In this document: positions 40,119 through 49,800 of the stretch, piece by piece
How the letters are laid out: each line of letters begins with the position of its first letter
Position numbering within the stretch: position 1 is the first letter of the stretch
Notes under the pieces: model-generated
Seen by the model: only the letters and a program-made list of their open reading frames with translations
Databases searched by the model: none
Told to the model about the DNA's origin: nothing
Translations under genes and position numbers: made by a program
Assembly: GCF_000612545.2 (NCBI RefSeq)
Contig: NZ_CP097800.1
Span: 4,216,501-4,280,500, forward strand
Direction: 5' to 3'
Source of the DNA: Streptomyces sp. PCS3-D2
GTDB lineage: Bacteria > Actinomycetota > Actinomycetes > Streptomycetales > Streptomycetaceae
DNA: 64,000 nucleotides

Positions 40119-40301
40119 ATGGGGACACATGTGCTGAGCATGCGCATAGACGGGGAGCTCCTCGACAGGCTCCGGATCCATGCCGCCAAACGCGGAATGA
40201 GCGTCCAGGACTATGTGGTCCGGACGCTCATTCGCGACGACTTCGACGAGCGCTTCAAGACGGCCGTCGACGAGACGGAGAAGTTCTACGGGCTGACGTG
40301 A
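40119..40301 (+). CDS. Small ribbon-helix-helix protein
   Basis: A 60-residue Arc/MetJ-type DNA-binding protein: MGTHVLSMRIDGELLDRLRI forms the beta strand and first helix, and AAKRGMSVQDYVVRTLIRDD the second helix; FKTAVDETEKFYGLT is a C-terminal helix. Such proteins bind DNA as dimers; some are antitoxins, but no toxin gene is adjacent. The ATG at 40119 starts the strand; an upstream extension of 19 residues is Arg-rich and less likely. No clear Shine-Dalgarno site. An imperfect palindrome lies upstream and could be its own operator. Confidence 0.72.
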   Translation: MGTHVLSMRIDGELLDRLRIHAAKRGMSVQDYVVRTLIRDDFDERFKTAVDETEKFYGLT

Positions 40302-40325
40302 GCCCGCCCGTGCGCTACCCGTGCG

Positions 40326-41786
40326 CTAGCCGAGGCCGAGCGCGGGCATCGCGTAGAAGAAGACGAACACCGCCGACACCACGTACATGGCGGGCGGGAC
40401 CTCGCGGCCCCGGCCGGTCGCCAGGCGCAGCACGCTGAAGGCGATGAACCCGACGCCGATGCCGTTGGTGATCGAGTAGGTGAAGGGCATCATCACCATG
40501 GCCAGGAAGGCCGGCACGGCGATGGTGAAGTCGCTCCAGTCGATGTCCTTGATCGATCCCGACAGGATCAGGAAGCCCACCGCGACCAGCGCGGGCGTCG
40601 CGGCCTGGGACGGGACCATGGTGGCCAGCGGGGTGAAGAACAGCGCCACGGCGAAGAGGGCGCCCGTCACGACGTTCGCCAGGCCCGTACGGGCACCCTC
40701 GCCGACGCCGGCCGTGGACTCCACGAAGCAGGTGGTCGCCGAGGAGGAGCTCGCGCCGCCCGAGGCGACGGCGAGGCCGTCGACGAACAGGACCCGGTTG
40801 ATGCCGGGGAACTCGCCCGTGCTCTTGTCGATCAGCTTGGCCTCGTCGCCGACGCCCAGGATCGTGCCCATGGCGTCGAAGAAGCAGGACAGCAGCACGG
40901 TGAAGACGAACAGGACGCCGGTGAGCAGTCCGACCTTGCCGAAGCCGCCGAACAGGCTGACCTGGCCCACGAGCCCGAAGTCGGGCGCGGCGACCGGGTT
41001 GCCGGGCCAGGCCGGGACGGTCAGGCCCCAACCGGAGTCCGGCAGGTCGGTGGCGAGCTGCACGACGACCGCGACCAGGGTCATGGCCACGATCGAGATC
41101 AGGATCGCGCCGGGGACCTTGCGGATCAGCAGGGCGAGGGTGAGCAGGGTGCCGACCGCGAAGATCAGGACGGGCCAGCCGTGCAGGTGGCCGTTGCCGC
41201 CGAGTTGCAGCGGGACGGTGGTGTGCGCGGCGTCCGGGATGCGGGAGACGAAGCCCGAGTCGACCAGGCCGATCAGCATGATGAACAGGCCGATGCCGAT
41301 GGCGATGCCCTTGCGCAGGCCCAGCGGGACGGCGTTCATGACGCGCTCGCGCAGTCCGGTGGCCACCAGCAGCATCACCACGAAACCGGCCAGCACCACC
41401 ATGCCCATCGCATCGGGCCAGCTCATGCGCGGGGCGAGCTGGAGGGCCACGACGGTGTTCACGCCGAGGCCCGCGGCGAGGGCGATGGGGACGTTGCCGA
41501 CGACGCCCATGAGGAGGGTGGTGAAGGCGGCCGTCAGGACGGTGGCCGTCACGAGCTGGCCGCTGTCCAGCTGGTGGCCGTACATGTCCTTCGCGCTGCC
41601 CAGGATGATCGGGTTCAGCACGATGATGTACGCCATGGCGAAGAAGGTGGCGAAACCGCCGCGGACCTCACGGGCCACGGTCGAGCCGCGCTCGGAGATC
41701 TTGAAGTGGCGGTCCAGCCCGCCGGAGGGCCCTCGGGGGGAAGACTCCGGAGCGGCGGGTGCGGGGGCGGGGGCCGGGGTGCTCAT
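40326..41786 (-). CDS. NCS2 family purine permease (AzgA/GhxP-like)
   Basis: A 486-residue membrane permease with 12-14 helices. The NCS2 AzgA-type motifs are clear: REVRGGFATFFAMAYIIVLN followed by PIILG in helix 1, ALAAGLGVNTVVAL in helix 3, GLRKGIAIGIGLFIMLIGL, and LSCFFDAMGTILGVGDEAKL. It should import adenine, guanine or hypoxanthine with protons. The ATG at 41786 follows TGAGGACCGT. The leader contains a nested inverted repeat with 8-bp outer arms. Monocistronic; convergent with the ribbon-helix-helix gene. Confidence 0.92.
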   Translation of the reverse strand: MSTPAPAPAPAAPESSPRGPSGGLDRHFKISERGSTVAREVRGGFATFFAMAYIIVLNPIILGSAKDMYGHQLDSGQLVTATVLTAAFTTLLMGVVGNVPIALAAGLGVNTVVALQLAPRMSWPDAMGMVVLAGFVVMLLVATGLRERVMNAVPLGLRKGIAIGIGLFIMLIGLVDSGFVSRIPDAAHTTVPLQLGGNGHLHGWPVLIFAVGTLLTLALLIRKVPGAILISIVAMTLVAVVVQLATDLPDSGWGLTVPAWPGNPVAAPDFGLVGQVSLFGGFGKVGLLTGVLFVFTVLLSCFFDAMGTILGVGDEAKLIDKSTGEFPGINRVLFVDGLAVASGGASSSSATTCFVESTAGVGEGARTGLANVVTGALFAVALFFTPLATMVPSQAATPALVAVGFLILSGSIKDIDWSDFTIAVPAFLAMVMMPFTYSITNGIGVGFIAFSVLRLATGRGREVPPAMYVVSAVFVFFYAMPALGLG

Positions 41787-41802
41787 ACGGTCCTCATGGG
41801 TG

Positions 41803-41849
41803 GTTCATACGAAGAAAATGGGCCGCGCCCAAACCGTTTCAGTATGAAC
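41803..41849. promoter_or_regulatory. Nested inverted repeat in the purine permease leader
   Basis: Outer arms GTTCATAC (41803-41810) and GTATGAAC (41842-41849) and inner arms TGGGC (41819-41823) and GCCCA (41827-41831) share almost the same centre. It spans 47 bp, beginning 17 bp upstream of the permease start. It does not fit the purine riboswitch core. Operator or leader hairpin. Confidence 0.5.
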
Positions 41850-41961
41850 ACATCAGGGAAGGGCCGTCCATCTCCGCGCGTAGACACTGACCTGCCGGGC
41901 GGAGGTCCTGGTCGGACGGGTTCCGGACGGGTCCGGGACGGGTCCCGCTTAAACTGGCCGC

Positions 41962-42297
41962 ATGGCGAAATGGACTGCGAAGCATGAGGCGCCCGAGCCC
42001 CTGGAGGGCCCCGTCGTCGCGACGGTCACCGGAGGAACGATCCTCTGGTTCGCCCTCTTCGTGGTCCAGCTGCCGTTCTACGGATGGTTCGCCGACCGCG
42101 GTCAGCTGTGGTGGGTCTGGACGTGCGCGGCCGGCGGCTTCCTCGGCCTGATCGGCATCTGGTACGTCCGTGGCCGTGAGGCGGCCCTCCGGCGGCACGC
42201 CGATACGCAGGCGGCGGAGGCCGCCCACGCCGCGGGGCCGGCGGGGGCGGCCGGGGCCGCGCAGGCCGGCCGGTCGAACGGGGCCGCGGGAGCCTAG
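41962..42297 (+). CDS. DUF2530 small membrane protein
   Basis: A 111-residue actinobacterial protein. Two membrane helices are visible: TVTGGTILWFALFVVQLPFY at about 23-42, and WWVWTCAAGGFLGLIGIWYV at about 50-69, joined by a short polar loop GWFADRGQL. The N-terminal KHEAPEPLEGP is the conserved part of DUF2530. The last 40 residues are Ala/Gly-rich and probably disordered. Function unknown. ATG at 41962. It is divergent from the purine permease and precedes the P-type ATPase by 106 bp on the same strand. Confidence 0.82.
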   Translation: MAKWTAKHEAPEPLEGPVVATVTGGTILWFALFVVQLPFYGWFADRGQLWWVWTCAAGGFLGLIGIWYVRGREAALRRHADTQAAEAAHAAGPAGAAGAAQAGRSNGAAGA

Positions 42298-42403
42298 GGC
42301 TCCGGGCCCGGCCGCGACCAGCGGACGATTCGGGTCATCCCCAAGTCGTATCTTCGGACTTTTCGGCGGGTGGAGCGTTCGAACCCCGCTTACCGTCGAA
42401 ACC

Positions 42404-44866
42404 ATGACGCATGGGGCGAGGATCGAGCACGACGGGCCGGAGCCGACCGGTGGTCCCGGCACGGCCATCGACGCGGGGACCGAGCTCGACCCCGTACACC
42501 CCGTACGGCCGCCGGCACCCCGCTTCACGCCGGGCGGGCTGACCACGGCCGAGGTCGCCGAGCGGGTGGCCCGCGGAGACGTCAACGACGTCCCCGTCCG
42601 CTCCTCGCGCTCCACCACCGACATCGTCCGCGGCAACGTCTTCACCCGGTTCAACGCCATCATCGGCGTCCTGTGGGTGGTCATGCTCTTCGTCGCGCCG
42701 ATCCAGGACAGCCTCTTCGGCTTCGTGATCATCGCGAACACCGGCATCGGCATCATCCAGGAACTGCGCGCGAAGAAGACCCTCGACTCCCTCGCCGTCA
42801 TCGGCGAGGCCAGGCCCAGCGTCCGCCGCGACGGCCGGACCGCCGAGATCTCCACTTCCGAGATCGTCCTCGGCGACGTCATCGAACTCGGCCCCGGCGA
42901 CAAAGTGGTCGTCGACGGCTCCGTCGGCGAATCCGACGGCCTGGAGATCGACGAGTCCCTGCTCACCGGCGAGGCCGACCCCGTTCTGAAGAAGCCCGGC
43001 GACCAGGTCATGTCCGGCTCCTTCGTGGTCGCCGGCGGCGGCGCGTTCACCGCCACCAAGGTCGGCCGCGAGGCCTACGCCGCCCAGTTGGCCGAAGAGG
43101 CCTCCCGGTTCACGCTCGTCCACTCCGAGCTGCGCTCCGGCATCTCCACCATCCTGAAGTACGTCACCTGGATGATGATCCCGACCTCCATCGGCCTGAT
43201 CATCAGCCAGCTCGTCGTCAAGGAGAACAACCTCGACGACGCCATCGCCCGGACCGTCGGCGGGATCGTGCCGATGATCCCCGAGGGGCTCGTCCTGCTC
43301 ACCTCCGTGGCCTTCGCGATCGGCGTCATCCGCCTCGGCCGCAAACAGTGCCTCGTGCAGGAACTGCCGGCCATCGAGGGCCTCGCCCGCGTCGACGTGG
43401 TCTGCCTCGACAAGACCGGCACCCTCACCGAGGGCGGCATGGACGTCACCGAGCTCCGCCCGCTCGGCGGCGCGGACCCGGAGCACGTCAAGAAGGTGCT
43501 CGGTGCCCTCGGTGAGTCCGACCCCCGCCCCAACGCCAGCCTCCAGGCGATCATCGACGCCTACCCCGACAGCGCCGAGTGGCGGTGCACCGAGTCCCTG
43601 CCCTTCTCCTCCGCCCGCAAGTACAGCGGCGCCAGCTTCAGCGAGGGCGACGGCGAGAACAACACCTGGCTGCTCGGCGCCCCCGACGTCCTGCTGCCCG
43701 CCGGGGACCCCGCCCTCGACGAGATCAACGACCTCAACGAACAGGGCCTGCGGGTCCTGCTGCTCGCCCGCTCCGCCCGGGAGCTGGACGACGAGGCCGT
43801 CGCCACCGGAGTCAGGCCGACCGCGCTGGTCGTCCTGGAGCAGCGGCTGCGCCCCGACGCCGCCGACACGCTGCGCTACTTCGAGGAGCAGGACGTCAAG
43901 GCGAAGGTCATCTCCGGCGACAACGCGATCTCCGTCGGCGCCGTCGCCGGCAAGCTGGGCCTGCCCGGAGCCCAGAACACCGTCGACGCCCGCACGCTTC
44001 CTGCGGACCAGGCCGAGATGGCAGAGGTCCTGGACGGGAACTCCGTCTTCGGCCGTGTCACCCCGCAGCAGAAGCGGGACATGGTCGGCGCCCTGCAGTC
44101 CAGGGGCCACACCGTCGCCATGACCGGCGACGGAGTCAACGACGTGCTCGCCCTCAAGGACGCCGACATCGGCGTCTCCATGGGCTCCGGCTCGGAGGCC
44201 ACCCGCGCGGTCGCACAGATCGTCCTCCTCAACAACAGCTTCTCCACACTGCCGTCGGTGGTCGCCGAGGGCCGCCGGGTCATCGGCAACATCACGCGCG
44301 TGGCCACCCTCTTCCTCACGAAGACGGTCTACTCGGTGCTGCTGGCCATCCTGGTGGTCTGCTCGCAGGTCGAGTACCCCTTCCTGCCGCGGCACCTGAC
44401 CCTGCTGTCCACCCTCACCATCGGGATCCCGGCCTTCTTCCTGGCGCTGGCCCCGAACAAGGAGCGCGCCAAGCCGCACTTCGTGAAAAGGGTGATGCGC
44501 TACGCCATCCCCGGCGGCGTGATCGCGGCGACGGCCACCTTCGTCACCTACCTGATCGCCCGCCACCACTACACGGGCGCCGAAGCCCTCCCCGCGGAGA
44601 CCAGCGCCGCGACGCTGACGCTGTTCCTGACCTCGATGTGGGTCCTCGCGATCATCGCGCGCCCGTACACCTGGTGGCGTGCGGCCCTGGTGGGTGCGAT
44701 GGGTACGGCCTTCCTGATCGTCCTGATCGTGCCGTGGCTCCAGGACTTCTTCCAGCTCAAGCTGGTCGGCACCACGATGCCGTGGACCGCGGTGGCGATC
44801 GCGGCGGCCGCCGCGGTCCTCATCGAGTTCACCTTCCGCTGGGTGGACCGCAGGTTCCCGGCCTGA
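42404..44866 (+). CDS. P-type ATPase, CtpE-like
   Basis: An 820-residue cation-transporting ATPase. The phosphorylated residue is Asp336 in LDKTGTLTEGG; the actuator TGE is at 188-190 (SLLTGEADP); the nucleotide/hinge motif is MTGDGVNDVLALKDADIG; the membrane motif PEGL is at 293-296 (MIPEGLVLL). The cytoplasmic N-terminus lacks heavy-metal-binding CxxC repeats, and the membrane core lacks CPC, so it is not a copper/zinc pump. The closest type I know is mycobacterial CtpE, reported as a calcium ATPase. About ten helices. The ATG at 42404 begins a 40-residue flexible N-terminus. Possibly read from the DUF2530 promoter too. Confidence 0.9.
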   Translation: MTHGARIEHDGPEPTGGPGTAIDAGTELDPVHPVRPPAPRFTPGGLTTAEVAERVARGDVNDVPVRSSRSTTDIVRGNVFTRFNAIIGVLWVVMLFVAPIQDSLFGFVIIANTGIGIIQELRAKKTLDSLAVIGEARPSVRRDGRTAEISTSEIVLGDVIELGPGDKVVVDGSVGESDGLEIDESLLTGEADPVLKKPGDQVMSGSFVVAGGGAFTATKVGREAYAAQLAEEASRFTLVHSELRSGISTILKYVTWMMIPTSIGLIISQLVVKENNLDDAIARTVGGIVPMIPEGLVLLTSVAFAIGVIRLGRKQCLVQELPAIEGLARVDVVCLDKTGTLTEGGMDVTELRPLGGADPEHVKKVLGALGESDPRPNASLQAIIDAYPDSAEWRCTESLPFSSARKYSGASFSEGDGENNTWLLGAPDVLLPAGDPALDEINDLNEQGLRVLLLARSARELDDEAVATGVRPTALVVLEQRLRPDAADTLRYFEEQDVKAKVISGDNAISVGAVAGKLGLPGAQNTVDARTLPADQAEMAEVLDGNSVFGRVTPQQKRDMVGALQSRGHTVAMTGDGVNDVLALKDADIGVSMGSGSEATRAVAQIVLLNNSFSTLPSVVAEGRRVIGNITRVATLFLTKTVYSVLLAILVVCSQVEYPFLPRHLTLLSTLTIGIPAFFLALAPNKERAKPHFVKRVMRYAIPGGVIAATATFVTYLIARHHYTGAEALPAETSAATLTLFLTSMWVLAIIARPYTWWRAALVGAMGTAFLIVLIVPWLQDFFQLKLVGTTMPWTAVAIAAAAAVLIEFTFRWVDRRFPA

Positions 44867-44881
44867 CCGCTGCGACGGGGC

Positions 44882-45316
44882 TCAGGCCAGGCCGTCCGCC
44901 TGGAGGCCGGCCAGGACGGCCCGGCCCAGGGTGTGGACCGCGGACTGGGGGCGGACCATCACCGTGAACTCCTTGATCCGGCCCGCCCCGTCGAAGTGCA
45001 GCATGTCGATGCCGTGGATCTCCTTGCCGTCCACCGTGGCCCGGAAGGGCAGGACGGACGCCGGCGCCTCGGTGCCGTCCGCGCCGGTCTCGGTCGCGCC
45101 GTCGAAGCGGCCGACGTAGCGCAGGTCCTCGAAGACGCGCAGCAGGACCCCGAAGAGCCCCAGCACCATCGGCCTGCCCTCGAACGGGCGGAACTTCACC
45201 GGGCTGTACAGCCTGATGTCCTCGGTGAACAGGTGCTCCAGCGCGGAGAGGTCACGCTTCTCCACAGCGGCGCGGAAGCGTTCGGCGGTCTCCCTCACGG
45301 ACTCCACGGACTCCAC
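44882..45316 (-). CDS. SnoaL/NTF2-like small protein
   Basis: A 144-residue protein with the NTF2-like cone fold: RETAERFRAAVEKRDLSALE helix, HLFTEDIRLYSPVKFRPFEG, VLPFRATVDGKEIHGIDMLH and FDGAGRIKEFTVMVRP strands. SnoaL-like proteins include isomerases, cyclases and ligand-binding proteins; the true role is unknown. The start is uncertain: GTG at 45316, 45307 or 45346 are all in frame. I prefer 45316 because of the GGAGGAG just upstream. It is divergent from a padR gene, with shared TACTCA half-sites in the gap, so the PadR protein may control it. Confidence 0.8.
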   Translation of the reverse strand: MESVESVRETAERFRAAVEKRDLSALEHLFTEDIRLYSPVKFRPFEGRPMVLGLFGVLLRVFEDLRYVGRFDGATETGADGTEAPASVLPFRATVDGKEIHGIDMLHFDGAGRIKEFTVMVRPQSAVHTLGRAVLAGLQADGLA

Positions 45317-45346
45317 GGCTCCTCCAGATGCGGATGCGGCTACCAC

Positions 45347-45380
45347 TACTCAAGGAATTGACTACTCAGTTCCGTGAGTA
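45347..45380. promoter_or_regulatory. TACTCA/TGAGTA operator cluster between snoaL-like and padR genes
   Basis: TACTCA at 45347-45352 and 45363-45368, and TGAGTA at 45375-45380. The last two form the perfect 18-bp inverted repeat TACTCA-N6-TGAGTA. The site lies between divergent starts and probably binds the adjacent PadR regulator. Confidence 0.6.
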
Positions 45381-45420
45381 TCATGCGGGGGAGCGCGAGG
45401 AAAAGGAAGGGGCGGTCGCG

Positions 45421-45996
45421 ATGGCCCTGCGGCATGCCGTACTGGCGGCGCTGCTCGACGGTGAGTTCAGCGGCTACGAACTGGCGAAGTCCTTCGACAT
45501 CGGCGTCGCGAACTTCTGGCACGCCTCCCCCCAGCAGCTCTACACCGAGCTCGCCAGACTGGAGAAGGAAGGCCTGGTCGAGGGCCGGCAGGTGGTCCAG
45601 GAAACCCGGCCCAACAAACGCCTCTTCCGGGTCACCGACGCCGGCCGGACCGCACTGGAGGAGTTCGCGGCCGCCTCGTCCAAGCCCTCGGTCATCCGGG
45701 ACGACCTCCTGGTCAAGGTGCAGAACGCCGACCGGATCGGCACCCGGCCCGTGATCGCACAACTGGAGGAACGGGCGTCCGCGGCCGACGCCAAGCTCGA
45801 ACTCCTCGGCAAGGTCCTGCGCAGGATGCGCGGCGACCTGGACGAGGAGGAGTTCCTGCTCCACGGCGAACGCATCGGCGGCTACCTGACCTGCCTGCGC
45901 GGCATCGCCTTCGAACAGGGCCACCGCGACTGGTGCCGCCGCAGCGCGGCGATCCTGCGAGAGCGAGAGGGGCGGACCAGCCGTGCCGAGCACTGA
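45421..45996 (+). CDS. PadR family transcriptional regulator
   Basis: A 191-residue PadR/Vir-type regulator. The winged helix occupies residues 1-90: MALRHAVLAALLDGEFSGYE, LAKSFDIGVANFWHASPQQL followed by YTELARLEKEGLVEG, and KRLFRVTDAGRTALEEF. The long C-terminal coiled-coil domain (KVQNADRIGTRPVIAQLEER onward) mediates dimerisation. The ATG at 45421 has a strong GGAAGGGG site and begins the conserved domain; an upstream in-frame extension is not family-like. It overlaps the next gene by 14 bp. PadR proteins are mostly repressors released by small phenolic or drug ligands. Confidence 0.9.
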   Translation: MALRHAVLAALLDGEFSGYELAKSFDIGVANFWHASPQQLYTELARLEKEGLVEGRQVVQETRPNKRLFRVTDAGRTALEEFAAASSKPSVIRDDLLVKVQNADRIGTRPVIAQLEERASAADAKLELLGKVLRRMRGDLDEEEFLLHGERIGGYLTCLRGIAFEQGHRDWCRRSAAILREREGRTSRAEH

Positions 45997-46777
45997 CTAC
46001 CGGCGCTACGTCGCCCTGGGCGACAGCCAGACCGAAGGCCTCGGCGACGGCGACGACACCACGGGCCTGCGCGGCTTCGCCGACCGCTTCGCCGGACACC
46101 TGGAGGCCGCGCGCCCCGGCCTGCGCTACGCCAACCTCGCCGTACGCGGACGGCTCGCCGGCCAGGTCCGCGCCGAACAGCTCGGCCCCGCGCTGGCCCT
46201 GCGGCCCGACATCGCCACCGTCGTCGCGGGTGTCAACGACGTCCTGCGGCCCCGGTTCGACGCGGCGCGGGTCGCGGGCGAGGTCGAGGAGATGTTCGCC
46301 GCGCTCACGGCGGCCGGCGCCCACGTGGCCACCGTCACCTTCCCCGACCTGGGCCGGATCGTGCCGATCGCCCGGCCCCTCGCACCCCGCCTGGGCGACC
46401 TCAACGACCGCATCCGCGAGGCGGCCGCCCGGCACGGCGTCACCGTCGCCGAGACCGCCCTGCCGGACGCCGTCGCCGACCCGCGGATGTGGACCACGGA
46501 CCGGCTGCACGCCAGCTCCCTCGGCCACGAGCGCATCGCCGCCGCCCTCGCCCACGCCGTCGGCCTGCCCGGCAGCGATGACAGCTGGGCGCACCCGCTG
46601 CCGCCGCGGGCCGCCCCCGCGCCGGGTGCGGCCGTCGCGGCCGAGTTGCGCTGGGCGGCCGCCTTCCTGGGCCCCTGGCTGGGCCGCCGACTGCGCGGCC
46701 GCTCCTCCGGCGACGGCCGGAGCGCCAAGCGCCCCGACCTGCTGCCCCTGGCCGCCGCGAGCGCCGGCGAGCGGTGA
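45983..46777 (+). CDS. SGNH/GDSL-type hydrolase
   Basis: A 264-residue SGNH hydrolase with all main blocks: RYVALGDSQTEGLGDGD (block I, nucleophile Ser), VRGRLAGQVRAEQL (block II Gly), TVVAGVNDVLRP (block III GxND), and TDRLHASSLGHERIA (block V Asp-x-x-His). It lacks a signal peptide, so it should act in the cytoplasm. The last 60 residues are Ala/Arg-rich. The GTG start lies 14 bp before the padR stop, so it is translationally coupled to the regulator. Confidence 0.88.
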   Translation: MPSTDYRRYVALGDSQTEGLGDGDDTTGLRGFADRFAGHLEAARPGLRYANLAVRGRLAGQVRAEQLGPALALRPDIATVVAGVNDVLRPRFDAARVAGEVEEMFAALTAAGAHVATVTFPDLGRIVPIARPLAPRLGDLNDRIREAAARHGVTVAETALPDAVADPRMWTTDRLHASSLGHERIAAALAHAVGLPGSDDSWAHPLPPRAAPAPGAAVAAELRWAAAFLGPWLGRRLRGRSSGDGRSAKRPDLLPLAAASAGER

Positions 46778-46814
46778 CCCGACCCGCGTCCCAGCCGGGA
46801 TGCCGGGACGGCCC

Positions 46815-49800
46815 TCAGTCGAACCAGCGGTCCCGTGCCAGCTCCGCCGTGCGGGACGGGTCCTCCAGAAGCGCGGCCACCTCGAAGCGGCGCGGCCACT
46901 GGCCCGCGGACCAGGCCAGGCCCGCCGCCACGCCCTCCAGGGTGGACGCGTGCAGGGTGCCGTCGGGTGTGCGCCGCCAGTCCAGCTCCGTGCCGCCCGC
47001 GACCAGCTCCTCGTGCTCGACATACGTCGCGGGCGTCGCCGGGCCGAGCAGCACCCGCACCGCCTCCGGCACCTCGTGCTCCTCGCCCGGCGTCGTCACC
47101 TCCGCCGGGACCGTCTCCGACAGCCGGCGCACCTGGAGCAGCTCCGCGAGGTCCGCCGCACGTACCGGGGACACCGGCAGCAGGGGCAGCCCCGCCGCCA
47201 GCGGCAGCAGGTCCGGGGCGTCCGCGATCACCGCGTCCGCCGCGTCCACGACGACCACCTCGCCGTCCTCCACCGCCCGCAACTCGTCCGGCAGGGTCAC
47301 CTGCTCGGGGTCGAGATCGGCCAGCGCGTTGTACAGGCCGTGCACCTGCCGGTCGGTCACCTCCCGGTCGGGGTCGGCGAGCCGGCCCAGCAGCTCCGCC
47401 GCACCGCCGGGCTCGTCCAGCAGCGCCGGCACGGACGTCCGTACGCCCAGCGCCCGCAGCACCTGCTCGTCCTCGAAACCGGTGGCGTCCGCCGAGGTGT
47501 AGAGGCCCTCCAGCAGCGGGTCACCGCCCGCCGCCCGCAGGCCCGCCGGGCGGCGGCCGTCCAGCACCGGGTGGTCGCGCAGCCACCACGCCGTGTACGG
47601 GCGCACCGACTGCGTCGTCCCGTCCGGCAGCAGGATCCGCACCGGCTGGGTCAGCGCGTCCCGCAGCGGCGGCTGCGCCAGCATGGCGAGGGCCTGCGGC
47701 CAGCAGCCGTCGTCGACGAGGTCCAGGTCGCGCACGGCCACCAGCTCGGTCGCCACCGGCGGGACGGGCAGGTCCGGCAGCTGGTCCAGCACGTCCTCGC
47801 ACCACACGTCCACCGCGTCCAGCAGCCCCGCGTCGTCCGGCTCGGCGTAGTCGCCCTCCCGCGGCTCCAGTTCGTCCGGGTCCAGGACCACGTCGGTGGC
47901 GCGCACCAGCTGGAAGGAGGCCAGCACCCCGCAGGCGGTCAGCGGGGCCCCGCCCCACCGCTCGGCCAGCTCGGCGTCCACGAACGGGACCTCGTCCGCG
48001 CGGATGACCGAGGCCAGGGGCGATCCCGGCAGCAGCAGTTCACCCGCGGGAGTCAGCTCCCCGTCCTCGTCCGGCAGGGCCAGCGCGCCGAGCCACGGCT
48101 CGTCGCCGGGCGCCAGTTCCGCGTCGCGGACCAGCCCGAGGACCACCTCGGCGAGCTCGTCGGCGTCCAGGGTGTCGGCGTCCTCGTCCCAGATCTCCCC
48201 GGCGTCCAGGGACGCGGCCACCGCGGCCCGCACCTGCGGGGTCGTCAGGACCGCGCGCGCCGTCGCCGGGAGAGAGCCGAGCTTCTCCAACAGCGGGTGC
48301 GCCGCCTCCGGGTGGGCCACCTTCAGCCCCAGCCGGGCCAGGTCCGCGGGCGTGTCCGCGTACGGGAGCAGGACGTGCCGCGGCCCGATCGTCGTACGGC
48401 CGTCGGCGAGCGGCACGGGCAGCCCCGACAGGCGGTCGGGGTCCACCCCGGCGAGGCTGTCGTACAGCCGGTACCACCACTCGGGGGTCCGCTCGATGCC
48501 CGCGATCCGCTCGATGGCATCGCCCAGCGGGAGCCGGCCCACGCCCAGGGTGCGCAGCTCGGCGCGACGCTCCAGGCCGGCCGGCAGCAGCGTCGGCAGG
48601 ACCTCCGCGAGGACCCGTACGGTCTCGGCGCCCGCGCCCTCCACCACCTCGGCCTCGAACGGGCGCAGGGCGCCCCGCTCCTCGGCGTGCTCGGGCGGCG
48701 CGGCCGGTGCGAGGAACGCCGTACGCGGCAGCCGCTCCAGCACGGCGGCGCGCAGGGCGCCGTCCAGCTCGCCCTTGCCGAGCGGGCCGGGCACCAGGTC
48801 CACGAGCCCGGTGCCCACCGGATCCCAGGCGCCGAGGAGTTCGGCGTAGGCGTCGGCGGCACGCTGCACGAGGAAGTCGGTCAGCGGCCCCGGTGCGGGG
48901 TGGCGGCGACTGGTGTCCAGCGGCAGGGTCGCGATGAGCAGTGCCGGGATGCCCAGCGGCTCGTCGGTGGGCGTCGGGGCGTGCACCACGGGTGCGGTGG
49001 TCGGGCGCAGCGGGGCGCCGTCGGCGTCGACGGGCACGGCCCACGACACCGCCCAGGCGGGCCGCAGCCGTTCCTCGACGGGCCGGTCGGCGAGCAGCGC
49101 CTTCTCGATGGCGCCGCCGTGGCGGACGGTGCGCCAGCGGTTGGTCCGCGTGCCGGAGCCGGTGGTGTCCTCGACGACGGTGTAGGCGCCCTCGTCGCGG
49201 CGGGTGAGGGTGCGCGAGCCGGCCCGGGTCTCCACGACGACCTCGCACAGTCCGGGCAGGGTCAGCAGCAGGGCGTCGTCGATGCCCGCGAGGAGCCGTT
49301 CGACGAGGTCCTCCGCGGCGGCGTCGCGCAGCGGCAGGACCACGACGGTGTCGTAGCCCTCGGGGGCGGTGCCCTCGGCGGGCAGCGGGAGGCGCAGCAG
49401 CGGCACGTGACCGTCGCGGCGGCGCAGTTCGTCGCCGAGGCCGGGGCTGCCGACGGCGGCCTCGCGGGCCAGTTCGCGGGCCTCGGCGAGGGACCAGCGG
49501 ACCCCGCCGTGGCGGCCGAGCACGGCCGGCTCGTCGCAGACGGCGAGAACGGCTGCGAAGCCGACGCCGAAACGGCCCACGCTCTCCGCGGCGGGCTCCC
49601 GCTTGGCGGAGGCGCGCAGGGTGCTCAGGGACTCCACGCCCGTCGCGTCCAGCGGGGCGCCGGTGTTGGCGACGGCCAGCAGCGCGCGTCCGGCCTCGCC
49701 CTCGTGGAGGGTGAGCCGCAACCGGCCGGGCGCCTCGGCGCGGGCCGCGGCGTCGGCGGCGTTCTGGGCCAGCTCGACCACGAGCCGGTCCCGGTAGCCG

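Noticed and set aside
41787-41860. Purine riboswitch before the NCS2 permease
   Set aside because: The conserved UAUA, AUAUGG and UUUCUACC elements of the purine aptamer are missing; only nested inverted repeats are present.
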